Positions 1 to 8,981 of a DNA stretch of 64,000 nt are shown one piece after another. The DNA comes from Prevotella sp. E13-27 (GTDB taxonomy: Bacteria; Bacteroidota; Bacteroidia; Bacteroidales; Bacteroidaceae): assembly GCF_023217965.1 (NCBI RefSeq), contig NZ_JALPSC010000001.1:1674001-1738000 (forward strand). The letters are read 5' to 3'. Position 1 is the stretch's first letter, and each line of letters starts with the position of its first letter. The notes beneath the pieces were generated by a model. The model was not told the origin of the DNA. It ran no database searches and worked only from the letters and a program-made list of their open reading frames with translations. A program made the position numbers and the translations under genes.

Positions 1-951
1 TGCGCGTATATTAGAATATGGTGTCTCGATATTCAACTTAGGCAGTTTTATGCCCACAGAGTCCATGGTGACATCGCCCGACAGATGCTTCAATACTAAG
101 CCACACTGCTCCTGTAGCGCTGCGTCACTAATCTTCACAGCCATGTTTGGCGCACAGAAATAGATGGAGTCGAGGGCAAGACGCAGATTCGAGAATGCCA
201 GATGGTTGTAGTCCATGCCCTTTGGCGCCAGTGGCTCGTAGGGTAGGTCGTAGGTTACACTTCCTTCATCCCATCGCAGGTAGCCCACCTTGTAACTATT
301 GTTCAGCAGGTCGATGACGCCTTTCCCTACTGTTGCATGTCCCATGCCAACGCCAATGCGCATGGAGTCGCCAGGCATGTGAACCATAATCTTTGAGCGC
401 ATGATGCTCACACTGTCAATATTTATCAGCCAGGGAAGAGGCTCCGACGTGGTGGTATCTACTGCTGCCGTGTCACCAAGAATTATTGTAAGGTCTGCGT
501 CGGCGAGCATAGTACCGTTAAGCTCTACTGTTCCTTCATCGAGGTCAATGCCTTTAGAGTGAACAGCCATGCGCCCAACGCTGCCCTTCACCTGAAGGTC
601 GGCAATGAAGTCTGCTGTATTGATTTTCGCATTGTTGATTTCCAGTTCATCGATGACAACAGTCTTCTTTATCAATGGAAGAAGCCTTATATCGACAATC
701 ACGTTGCGAATGTCGGCAATGGTGTCGGGCTGCCTAACAACAGTAACGCCTTCGATGCTCAGGTCAAGGGGAAACGACAGTCTCATCTTCTCGATTCCTA
801 CGTCCATGCCTGTTTCTTCCGATGCTATGGCTGTCGCCTTGCCCACTGCCCAGTCTTGAACTGGTGGCAGATAGAGTATGATGGATAATATGATGAAAAT
901 CAGGATGGGGCTAAGCAGTATGCCACCAATCCAGAGAAACACTTTTTTCAT
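1..951 (-). CDS. tamB: TamB-like translocation/assembly module protein (5' part; continues beyond window)
   Basis: Reading the minus strand from ATG at 951 gives 317 uninterrupted codons that run off the window edge. The N-terminus has one membrane anchor (about residues 5-28), then LPPVQDWAVGKATAIASEETG, followed by alternating hydrophobic beta-strand sequence (DLSIEGVTVV, IADIRNVIVDIRLLPLI, VVIDELEINNAKI). The start closely resembles Bacteroidetes TamB/DUF490 proteins, inner-membrane-anchored periplasmic beta-taco proteins that help insert outer-membrane proteins or move lipids. The family is usually around 1,400-1,500 aa, so most of the gene lies outside. It is transcribed divergently from the T9SS cluster. 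The family call rests on the N-terminus only; a generic AsmA-like protein is the alternative. Confidence 0.8.
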   Translation of the reverse strand, partial: MKKVFLWIGGILLSPILIFIILSIILYLPPVQDWAVGKATAIASEETGMDVGIEKMRLSFPLDLSIEGVTVVRQPDTIADIRNVIVDIRLLPLIKKTVVIDELEINNAKINTADFIADLQVKGSVGRMAVHSKGIDLDEGTVELNGTMLADADLTIILGDTAAVDTTTSEPLPWLINIDSVSIMRSKIMVHMPGDSMRIGVGMGHATVGKGVIDLLNNSYKVGYLRWDEGSVTYDLPYEPLAPKGMDYNHLAFSNLRLALDSIYFCAPNMAVKISDAALQEQCGLVLKHLSGDVTMDSVGIKLPKLNIETPYSNIRA

Positions 952-972
952 AATATAATTAGAATCGTGGTG

Positions 973-980
973 CAAAGTAA
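973..980 (-). promoter_or_regulatory. Candidate -7 element for tamB
   Basis: Minus-strand TTACTTTG, 22 bases before the tamB start. The second base deviates from TAnnTTTG and no clear -33 box is seen, so this is weak. Confidence 0.35.
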
Positions 981-1076
981 AAGAAAAAAAATGATATAGC
1001 GAAATGAATTCTTGTTTTTTTTGTATCTCTGTATTGTCCTCTTTTGTGTTAAATTCTTGGTTTTTATGCAAAAATA

Positions 1077-1107
1077 TTGTGAGATTGAAATAAAATAGTT
1101 ACTTTTG
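1077..1107 (+). promoter_or_regulatory. Bacteroidetes-type promoter of the first T9SS cargo operon
   Basis: TTG at 1077-1079, a 20-base spacer, then TACTTTTG at 1100-1107, matching the -33/-7 consensus. It lies 38 bases before the ATG at 1146 and would serve the four genes up to 11000, which have no other clear promoter between them. Confidence 0.7.
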
Positions 1108-1145
1108 CAGCCCAAAATGAAACAAAAACCAATAAAATAAGCATT

Positions 1146-4100
1146 ATGAAGAAACTTTACACAGCTTTCTTTGCTCTGATGGCACTTGCTACAGCGACAA
1201 CGCAGGCACAGACCATTCTCGAAGAAGATTTTGAGACAGGAGCCACAAAGTCACAGTCAACACCGCTCACACGTGGTGAGGGATGGACAGTCGTAAGCTC
1301 TTATAGCGGTACAAACTACCGTTATAACTGGTTCAATGAATATCGCGACCCTGAGTCGCAGTCGGGCGCAACGATAAGTGGCGCCGGGTGTGCTGCTTGT
1401 GACGGCCCTACAGGTGGTACTGCACCAGACGGTATGGGACCTCGTGAGGAAATTCTTCTTTCTCCGGAGCTGGATCTCAATGACAACTATCAGCTTCAGT
1501 TCTCATGGAAGGTGAGCCCCATGAACAATCGCGACAACTCGCAATATGACATACAGGTTCGTGTGGTGACAGGTGGCAACCTCAATGCAGCAGAGACGGT
1601 GTTCTCTATACATAATGAGGATATGTTGCGCGAGAGCGGCGTGGCAGTGTTCCCTATCGACACATGGGATGTGCACACCTCAAAGATTGACCTTAGCGAC
1701 TTCAAGGGTGAGAAGGTAAAGCTTGCCTTCGTATATAAGATGCAAACCACGATTGCAAACATCGTGTGGATTGACGATATCACCGTTAAGAAGTTCACAC
1801 CTGCTACAGGTCCTGTGGCTTCTATTAATCTCGATCGTTATGACTTCAAGGAAGTGTATATCGGTGAGAAGCGCTATAGCGAGGTATTCACACTGACTAA
1901 CGTTGGTAAGAACGGTCTTCAGATTACAGGTTTTGACCTTCCTGCTGGTGTTACCACAACACTCGACGCTTCTAAGGTAAACCTCCGTACGTATGACAAG
2001 GTGTCGTTCCAGTTGGCTTATGAGGCTTCTCTTACCTCTGCTCCTTCAGGCGACGCTATCATTCATACCACTGGCGGTGATGTGAAGATTGCAGTTTCTG
2101 CAAAAAAACAGTTCGTGCCCGAGGGCTATATGCTTGAGACCTTCAATGCCTATTTTCCACCTGCAGGCTGGAAGAATAATGGCTGGAGCGCAACAAAGAC
2201 TGCTATTGAGGGCGACCAGAGCGCTTATTGCAGTGGCAACTTCTCTAATTCCTATCTGCGTTCACCACGTCTCGACCTTAGCGAAGGCGGTACACTGAAG
2301 TTCACCTATTATAATCAGTATGACGGTGAGTCTGCACCAGAATATGATATCGAGCTTCAGGTGTCTTACGATGGTGGCGACAACTGGACAACGAAGTGGA
2401 CAAGCGATTACCAGAATGGACTGAACCAACTGCTCACTGCAGAGGTTGACCTTGGCATGGGTTCTGACGAGAGCTATGTGCGTTGGTACTATCCTGCTAT
2501 TGAGAGTGATGACGAGGGTGCTTATGACCACTCTAACTTCACACTCGACGGCGTGCTGCTGCCTAATGTCTATGGCGCCGACGGTGTACCAGGCAACGCA
2601 ACAATTGTAAGCCCAGCCAACAATGCCCAGAACATCTATCCAAAGAACATCAAACTGGAGTGGGCACCTGCACAGTTTGCAAAGGGCTATAAGGTCTATG
2701 TGGGCAGCAACAACGAGGTAAACAACCTCGTCAACGGTGCCGATGTGATGACCGACCTGTCTATTGTCATCCCACAGGCTGACTATGAGACCACATATAA
2801 GTGGAAGGTTGTGGCATATAATGATAATGGCGAGTCAACAACTGCCAGCACATGGAAGTTCACTACCCAGCCCGACGCATCGGTAATGGAGTTCCCATGG
2901 AGCGAAAACTTCGACGAGTGCACCAAGGAAAATCCAATACCTACTGGCTGGCTGAGCACAACGACCATTACTGATCTCTATCCAACATGGACAAACCGTC
3001 GCTGGGAGCCTCTTAACACCAGTAAGGCATACGGTGGCACTGGTGTCTCTATGTACACTATGTGGCTCTATGCAGGTTACAGCTCAACACTGACTTCTCC
3101 TGAGTTCAACCTTCCTTCAGAGGGCAAGGCCATGAGCATTTCTTTCGTATGGGGCGACAACCATCCTGCATCTCTGATTGTTGATGAGACAGGACTTCTG
3201 AAGAAGCAGAATGTACCTGGAGGCAATGGCGCCAGTGACTTGGTCTTCGAGATCTATGCCGATGGCGAGTGGCATCAGGCTGCATACCTCTCTGAGAATA
3301 TGAATGCTGACGGCGATACCAAGTACTGGCGTAACGAGTCTGTTGATTTGAGCGAGTATGCAGGTAAGAAGGTACAGTTCCGCTGGATTAACAATGCTTA
3401 CTCTGGTGCCCACAAGGGTGCTGCACTCGACAATATCGTTATCGACGGTATCGTTGACGACTATGTTATGTTCAACAAGGAAGGCTGGGATGCTGAGAAG
3501 GTGAACTCCGGCAAGGGCAAGAAGTCAACTGACATCACTATGCTCAACAAGGGTAAGAATGCCCAGAAGGTGAAGAGCGTCACATTTACTACAAATGACT
3601 TCCAGAGCTCTATCGCAGCAGGCACTGAGATTGCTGTCAATGAAGGTATCGCATTCAATGTTACATTTACTGCAAACCAGGCAGGTAAGAAGGTGGACGA
3701 CGTGATGACTGTAGAGTTTGAGAGCGGACTGAAGGCATATTTCCCTGTTACTGGCGAGGCTCTTGCCGAGGATGTGCTCTACTATGGCTTTGAGGATAAC
3801 TCTCTCGACTACGACTGGACAGCAGACTTCACCCAGAAAGATGTCGATGGACAGACCAACTACAAGTCGAATTACTATCTGACAGTTGTTGAGAACGATG
3901 GCGGACGCTATGCCTTTACACAGGCTTATCACAGCAATCCGAACCTGACAGCCCACTCTGGTCAGGGCACCGCTGCTGCATGTGCTCCAGATAATAACTC
4001 GGCTGCTAATGACTGGCTTATCAGCAAGATGATCCGTCCTCTCGAAGGCGCATCATTCGACTTCTATGCACGTAACCTCGGTACCACAAACTCTGTATTC

Positions 4101-4532
4101 GTTGGCGATAACGATTTGCACTCAGTAGAGGTGCTCGTAAGCGAGACAAGCAATACAGACACAAAGACATTTACAACAGTTATGCCAACAACCGAGATGG
4201 CTTATCTGCCAGAGAATCAGTGGCATCACTTTAATGTTGACCTCTCGGCTTACGTTGGCAAGAATATCTATGTTGCTGTTCGTCATACTACTGTAAGCGC
4301 AAACTGGTTCGCATTCTTCGATGACTTCACCTTCACACATGTTGGTGAGCCCGATTTCTCTGCCATCAAGTCTGTCAAAGCCTTGAATGCTGATACACAG
4401 GTAGTCGTTTACAATGCTAACGGCATGATCGTTGCCAAGGGCGCTGCTGCCCAGACAATGGACCAGCTCGGCAAGGGCATGTATGTCGTTAAGACTGCCG
4501 ACGGACAGGTCATGAAGACTTTCTGCAAGTAA
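1146..4532 (+). CDS. Secreted multidomain choice-of-anchor J / adhesin-like protein with T9SS sorting tail
   Basis: 1,128 aa. Signal peptide at residues 1-21 (cleavage near TQA-Q). Four copies of a MAM-like/choice-of-anchor J (cleaved-adhesin type) beta-sandwich start near residues 25, 328, 585 and 874, each with an (E)NFD/EDFE-type opening and a later D-D/I-x-V strand. A HYDIN-like Ig domain (about 220-320), a fibronectin type III domain (about 480-580; YKVYVGSNNE, TYKWKVVAYND) and another Ig-like spacer (about 775-870) lie between them. The last 45 residues (VVYNANGMIVAKG to GKGMYVVKTADGQVMK) are a T9SS type A sorting domain, so export across the outer membrane and surface anchoring are expected. 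No catalytic motif is visible. First gene of a four-gene cluster of related cargo proteins. The ligand is unknown. Confidence 0.85.
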   Translation: MKKLYTAFFALMALATATTQAQTILEEDFETGATKSQSTPLTRGEGWTVVSSYSGTNYRYNWFNEYRDPESQSGATISGAGCAACDGPTGGTAPDGMGPREEILLSPELDLNDNYQLQFSWKVSPMNNRDNSQYDIQVRVVTGGNLNAAETVFSIHNEDMLRESGVAVFPIDTWDVHTSKIDLSDFKGEKVKLAFVYKMQTTIANIVWIDDITVKKFTPATGPVASINLDRYDFKEVYIGEKRYSEVFTLTNVGKNGLQITGFDLPAGVTTTLDASKVNLRTYDKVSFQLAYEASLTSAPSGDAIIHTTGGDVKIAVSAKKQFVPEGYMLETFNAYFPPAGWKNNGWSATKTAIEGDQSAYCSGNFSNSYLRSPRLDLSEGGTLKFTYYNQYDGESAPEYDIELQVSYDGGDNWTTKWTSDYQNGLNQLLTAEVDLGMGSDESYVRWYYPAIESDDEGAYDHSNFTLDGVLLPNVYGADGVPGNATIVSPANNAQNIYPKNIKLEWAPAQFAKGYKVYVGSNNEVNNLVNGADVMTDLSIVIPQADYETTYKWKVVAYNDNGESTTASTWKFTTQPDASVMEFPWSENFDECTKENPIPTGWLSTTTITDLYPTWTNRRWEPLNTSKAYGGTGVSMYTMWLYAGYSSTLTSPEFNLPSEGKAMSISFVWGDNHPASLIVDETGLLKKQNVPGGNGASDLVFEIYADGEWHQAAYLSENMNADGDTKYWRNESVDLSEYAGKKVQFRWINNAYSGAHKGAALDNIVIDGIVDDYVMFNKEGWDAEKVNSGKGKKSTDITMLNKGKNAQKVKSVTFTTNDFQSSIAAGTEIAVNEGIAFNVTFTANQAGKKVDDVMTVEFESGLKAYFPVTGEALAEDVLYYGFEDNSLDYDWTADFTQKDVDGQTNYKSNYYLTVVENDGGRYAFTQAYHSNPNLTAHSGQGTAAACAPDNNSAANDWLISKMIRPLEGASFDFYARNLGTTNSVFVGDNDLHSVEVLVSETSNTDTKTFTTVMPTTEMAYLPENQWHHFNVDLSAYVGKNIYVAVRHTTVSANWFAFFDDFTFTHVGEPDFSAIKSVKALNADTQVVVYNANGMIVAKGAAAQTMDQLGKGMYVVKTADGQVMKTFCK

Positions 4533-4544
4533 TATCCATTTACA

Positions 4545-4595
4545 GGTAGAGGTAATGGGTGAAGCGCATAACAGCGATGCACCCTTACCTCTACC
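4545..4595 (+). repeat. Intercistronic inverted repeat (hairpin)
   Basis: Left arm at 4545-4560 starts GGTAGAGGTAA; right arm at 4580-4595 ends TTACCTCTACC. The arms pair over about 16 bases with one mismatch and an 18-20 base loop. There is no downstream T-run, so it looks more like an mRNA processing or attenuation structure than a terminator. Its AGAGGTA core resembles the heptanucleotide repeats elsewhere in the window. Confidence 0.6.
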
Positions 4596-4616
4596 GTTTG
4601 TTATTGAAAAGACGCT

Positions 4617-7100
4617 ATGAGACACATAAAGTCAATAATTCTTCTCGCGCTTCTCTTTGTCGTATCACTATCAGTTGGTGCACAGGAGCGAAGCGTGAAG
4701 CTGAATATTCAGGTGACATCTGTGGAGAATGACAATCTCTACGGACAGGTCATCACACTTATGCAGGATGACTATGGTGTGAGTTACGGCACCCTGAAAC
4801 TTGACGGGCAGGGCGCTTGTTCACTGAAGGTCTATCCAGGAAACCATACCCTTACCATAGAACGCTCAGGCTTCGAGACGCTCAACCATTCTTTTACTGT
4901 GGCACAGAGCGAGACGGAGAAAAATATCGAGGTGACCCTCGTTGAAAAAACACGCAAGCCTTTTGCTCTTAAGGCAGACATACAGCACGATGTTAACACA
5001 GGCATGAACAGCTTGGCGCTGTCATGGAACACAGAAGAGCCTGCTTTCTTCGATGATTTCGAGAGCTATTCTCCTTTCGCCATTAACTTTGGCGAGTGGA
5101 CGGGCATCGATGAAGACCTTGAGGCAGCCGCACCACTTGTGGGAAGCTATCCCAACCGTGGCGTTATGCAGTATGCACAGATTATAAACCCTCTGACGGT
5201 GACACCTACATGGTGGTATGATTATCCCATCCTGCGCCCCTATAGCGGACAGCAGTATGTGGGTTTTACCCGTACCAGCTCAGGCAATGCCAACGATGAC
5301 TGGCTTATATCGCCTGCCATCACCGTAGGCACAGAGAACATCCTCTCGTTCTATGCTAAGGCTGCCGACCAGTATCCGGAACGATTCTTGGTATATGTCT
5401 GTGAGCTTAGCGATACGAAGAAGGGTGACAAGCAGGATGACTTCACTCGCATAGACAAGGATAACTATGAGAGCGTCGACTATAAAGGCTGGAAGCAGTG
5501 TGTCTATGATCTCTCAGAATACGCTGGTAAGGAGATAAAGTTTGCCATCCGTTACATAAGCCATTATAATCGCACTGGTTCGTTCATGCTTATGGTTGAT
5601 GATGTCTATGTGGGACAGCGACAGGAAAATGCGCGTGCCATGGCTCGCATGGTGGCAAGGAAGTCTGCTCATAACCCCAACGAGCAGTTCAAGGTATACC
5701 TCGATAATGAGCTGAAGGCTACCACGCCTGACTACGAATATACTCTTACTGATGTTGCTGCTGGCGAACATACTATTGGCATACAGGCTGTCTATCTGAA
5801 AGCAACAAGTGAAATGGCAACACTGCTTGTTGATGTGCCAGCAAACATCTATGCTAAGGTTACGTTCAATGTCACTGCCGATAGTAAACTGACTGCTGAG
5901 GGACAGACTCTCTCTCTCGTTAATAAGTCAACGACGATGGCCTATGAAAAGCAGGTTAGCGATGGCAAGGTGGTCTTCGCATCACTGCCTAAGGGCGACT
6001 ATGTGGTCAGCATGGCTGAGGGAGCCTTCAATGCTTATCAGAAGGAGATTACGGTCAGCGAGGACGTGGCGTTCGATATAGCCCTCACCGACCATATCAT
6101 GGATCCGTATAATATCACCGCCTCACTTGGCAGCGATAGTATATATACCATGCGCTGGAACCAGAACCTCGTGTTCAGCGACAGCTTCGAGGACTATGAT
6201 GACTTCGCTACAGGCAAGTTTGGCGAGTGGACATCAATTGATGTTGACCAGCGCCCTGTCTATCCGATAGGCCTTGGTGGCGTGACAACCATTGTGTCGT
6301 TCCCTGGTTCAGGCACTGCTGCTAACCCCACGCCAATAGCACCTATGGTGTTCAATCCATGGAAGACAACCCCAGCGATGTTACCTACCGACCCTGCTAT
6401 AGCTGCGCCTACTGGTGATAAGACTATTGTGTTCTTCTCTTCTGAGCAGGCTGCATCTGATGACTGGCTCATCTCTCCGCTGTTGGAGATTCGCGAAGGC
6501 TACAAGCTGACTGTCAAGGCAAAGGCCTACAGCACAATGTACACAGAGTCGATGGAGTTCTGTATCTCTGACGGCAGCGTTATTCCTACAGATTTTACCG
6601 TCATAAGCTATGTTGATGATGTCAGTAGCGGACAGTGGGCACTATACACCGTTGACCTTGCTCCTTACGCAGGAAAGACAGTGCGTCTGGGCATCCATTA
6701 CACGTCTATGGACGCCTTCCTTGCTCAGATAGACGATTTCACCGTTGGTCCTGAAGACGGACAGGGCGAGATAGTTGATTATGGCAACGTGGTGCGCTAT
6801 GATGTAAGCCTCGACGGACAGAAGATTGGCGAGACCACTACATCAGAGTACCGCCTGCCGAAGCTCAGCGAGGGTGAACACACCATTGGCATCAAGGCTG
6901 TATATAAGTCGGGTGAGTCGAAAGAGATAACCTATCTCCTCAATGTTACCTCTGGCATTGTAAGCGTTATGCTCAACAGTACACTGCCCATGCAGGTTTT
7001 CAACCTCTCTGGCATGTATGTTGGTAACGACCTGAACAGCATGGCTCGTGGCATCTATATGGTGAAACAGGGTGATAAGATGTTTAAGATAAGAAAGTAA
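4617..7100 (+). CDS. Secreted choice-of-anchor J domain protein with T9SS sorting tail
   Basis: 827 aa. Signal peptide at residues 1-22 (VSLSVGA-Q). A CnaB/carboxypeptidase-regulatory-like sandwich (about 25-115) is followed by two repeats of a module: a choice-of-anchor J sandwich (DDFESYSPFAI near 145; DSFEDYDDFATGKFG near 520; both with NDDWLISP/SDDWLISP strands) and a short fibronectin-like segment (EYTLTDVAAGEHTIGIQAVY; EYRLPKLSEGEHTIGIKAVY). A second regulatory-like domain lies near 415-490. The C-terminus (VFNLSGMYVGN to RGIYMVKQGDKMFKIRK) is a T9SS sorting domain. The two J+Fn3 halves are clearly related, which indicates internal duplication. It starts 84 bases after the upstream gene and ends 6 bases before the next. 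Binding or structural role; no enzyme motif seen. Confidence 0.85.
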   Translation: MRHIKSIILLALLFVVSLSVGAQERSVKLNIQVTSVENDNLYGQVITLMQDDYGVSYGTLKLDGQGACSLKVYPGNHTLTIERSGFETLNHSFTVAQSETEKNIEVTLVEKTRKPFALKADIQHDVNTGMNSLALSWNTEEPAFFDDFESYSPFAINFGEWTGIDEDLEAAAPLVGSYPNRGVMQYAQIINPLTVTPTWWYDYPILRPYSGQQYVGFTRTSSGNANDDWLISPAITVGTENILSFYAKAADQYPERFLVYVCELSDTKKGDKQDDFTRIDKDNYESVDYKGWKQCVYDLSEYAGKEIKFAIRYISHYNRTGSFMLMVDDVYVGQRQENARAMARMVARKSAHNPNEQFKVYLDNELKATTPDYEYTLTDVAAGEHTIGIQAVYLKATSEMATLLVDVPANIYAKVTFNVTADSKLTAEGQTLSLVNKSTTMAYEKQVSDGKVVFASLPKGDYVVSMAEGAFNAYQKEITVSEDVAFDIALTDHIMDPYNITASLGSDSIYTMRWNQNLVFSDSFEDYDDFATGKFGEWTSIDVDQRPVYPIGLGGVTTIVSFPGSGTAANPTPIAPMVFNPWKTTPAMLPTDPAIAAPTGDKTIVFFSSEQAASDDWLISPLLEIREGYKLTVKAKAYSTMYTESMEFCISDGSVIPTDFTVISYVDDVSSGQWALYTVDLAPYAGKTVRLGIHYTSMDAFLAQIDDFTVGPEDGQGEIVDYGNVVRYDVSLDGQKIGETTTSEYRLPKLSEGEHTIGIKAVYKSGESKEITYLLNVTSGIVSVMLNSTLPMQVFNLSGMYVGNDLNSMARGIYMVKQGDKMFKIRK

Positions 7101-7106
7101 GATATA

Positions 7107-8960
7107 ATGAGAAAGATGAATAATTATAGCTTTCTGAAAAGCTTGGTCTTGAGTTTAGTTCTTACAATATGCTGTTTGGGGGCAAGTGCTCAGCAGGGCA
7201 TAAGCAACACCCAACGACTGCTGGGACATATAATAACAGACAGCATCACCAGCAGTGGTGGCGCTTTCGGAACGGCAGGAACATATTCTGTTGGTGCTGT
7301 GCTGACAAAGAGTCAGCTGTCATCGTTTGCTGGCTGTCGTGTGATGGGTGTGCGCCTTGCTATTGCGGGTAGTGCCTATCGCACGCGTACCTTTATATAT
7401 AAAGTAGAGGAGGGTAATGTGACACCTGTTGCCGAACAGAAGCAGAAACTCTATGATGGCTGGAACAACGTGTTCTTCAATGGTGATGGCTATGAGATAA
7501 AGGGTGATGAGATACTCTTCTTTGGCTTCGACTATGTGGAGACAGATGAGATGGTGGCTGCTGACCAAGGCGGACTGTGTGGCTTTGGCGAAGACCTCGA
7601 CGGTGGCTTCTACTATATGAGAACTGGTACAAAGACAACGCTCTACCAGATAACAGGCATTGGTCGTCTGTGTGTTCAGCTCATCATTGACGTAAGCTCT
7701 CTGCCACTCCATGACATTGATCTCACATGGCTCGACACTGGCTTCAAATACAAGCAGCCGGGAGAGAGTATAGAGGGCCTGGCTCATTTCGCAAGCGTGG
7801 GCCGTGAGGACGTAGGCTCTTACAAGATGGGCTACCAGATAGACAAGCAGACACCTGTCTATACTGAGTTCAATGACTCCGTGAGATATGGTAAGGTGAA
7901 CGACTGGAAGTTCAACATAAACCTTCCAAACGATATTGCCGTAGGCATGCACAGAATAATTGTGTTTGTGAGCGAGGTAAACGGACAGCCGCTGCCTGAG
8001 AAGTCGAAGAACGACACGATGAAGGTGGACTTTGCTGTATATAATAATATGGTGAGCCGCGACAAGGCATACCTTGAGGTATATACCGATCAGGGTTCGT
8101 ACTATGTACCCTATCTCAACGACGTGATAAAGAAGTTGCAGTCAAGCAATAATGGTCAGATTATGGCAACGGTGAATGTGCACCGTCCTGGCACGGCGCT
8201 CGCCATCGATGCTGCCGCCTACTTGCATGAACTCTATGCCTATGAACTGCCTTCGTTCACAGTTAATCGTGCCTACTTCCCAGGTGAGGACAATGTGGCA
8301 TACGACATGAACTACTATCTGCCAATCCTTGATGCAGACATGAATGCCAGCATCGTTGGGGACATGATACTTCAGGACTACTACTCGCCTGCCTTTGCTT
8401 CGGTAGAACTCGATGCGTGTTTTAACGAAACGACACGAGAGATTAGTATAAACGCTAAAGGCACTCTACTGCCAGAGGCTGAGGCTATCTATGGCGAGGT
8501 GGCACTGACGCTCATGCTCACTGAGAACAATGTGAAGGGTACTCAGGTGGTTTACAACGCTTCGAGACAGACCACCTCGACAAACAAGAACTATAATCAT
8601 AACAACGTCTTGCGTACCTATCTTACAAGTCCTATAGGCGATGGCCTCACAGCTGTAAACGGCAGTTTCGATGTTGACTATAAGGCTACAGTCGATGAGG
8701 CATGGAAGGTGGAAGACCTAACCATCGTGGCTCTGCTCACAAAGAAGGTTGATGCCGTTTCGGCCGACAATCTCCTTGATGTTGACGTCATCAATGCCAA
8801 CAGCCTGCCTATGACTGAGAGCACAGGCATACGCAACGTTGTGAAAAACTCTGACACAGGTAATGGCGCTGTCTATAGCCTCGATGGTCGCCGTGTTGAT
8901 GGAAACGTGCTGAAGTCGGGCATCTACGTAAAGAATGGAAAGAAAGTATTCGTTAGATAA
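7107..8960 (+). CDS. Secreted T9SS cargo protein, possibly Omp28-related
   Basis: 617 aa, starting 6 bases after the preceding stop. Signal peptide at residues 1-28 (CCLGASA-Q). The N-terminal half is beta-rich. The middle (about residues 315-430: KAYLEVYTDQGSYYVPYLND to ELPSFTVNRAYFPGE) resembles the thioredoxin-like fold of Omp28-related outer-membrane proteins but lacks the CxxC-type cysteines, so redox activity is unlikely. The tail (VYSLDGRRVDGNVLKSGIYVKNGKKVFVR split over its last 29 residues) is a typical T9SS type A sorting signal. The Omp28 assignment is an inference from a weak resemblance; secretion by T9SS is well supported. Confidence 0.75.
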   Translation: MRKMNNYSFLKSLVLSLVLTICCLGASAQQGISNTQRLLGHIITDSITSSGGAFGTAGTYSVGAVLTKSQLSSFAGCRVMGVRLAIAGSAYRTRTFIYKVEEGNVTPVAEQKQKLYDGWNNVFFNGDGYEIKGDEILFFGFDYVETDEMVAADQGGLCGFGEDLDGGFYYMRTGTKTTLYQITGIGRLCVQLIIDVSSLPLHDIDLTWLDTGFKYKQPGESIEGLAHFASVGREDVGSYKMGYQIDKQTPVYTEFNDSVRYGKVNDWKFNINLPNDIAVGMHRIIVFVSEVNGQPLPEKSKNDTMKVDFAVYNNMVSRDKAYLEVYTDQGSYYVPYLNDVIKKLQSSNNGQIMATVNVHRPGTALAIDAAAYLHELYAYELPSFTVNRAYFPGEDNVAYDMNYYLPILDADMNASIVGDMILQDYYSPAFASVELDACFNETTREISINAKGTLLPEAEAIYGEVALTLMLTENNVKGTQVVYNASRQTTSTNKNYNHNNVLRTYLTSPIGDGLTAVNGSFDVDYKATVDEAWKVEDLTIVALLTKKVDAVSADNLLDVDVINANSLPMTESTGIRNVVKNSDTGNGAVYSLDGRRVDGNVLKSGIYVKNGKKVFVR

Positions 8961-8981
8961 CACATACATTAAAATCTCACA

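Noticed and set aside
7107..8960. Thiol-disulfide exchange activity for the Omp28-like protein
   Set aside because: No CxxC pair is present in the thioredoxin-like segment.
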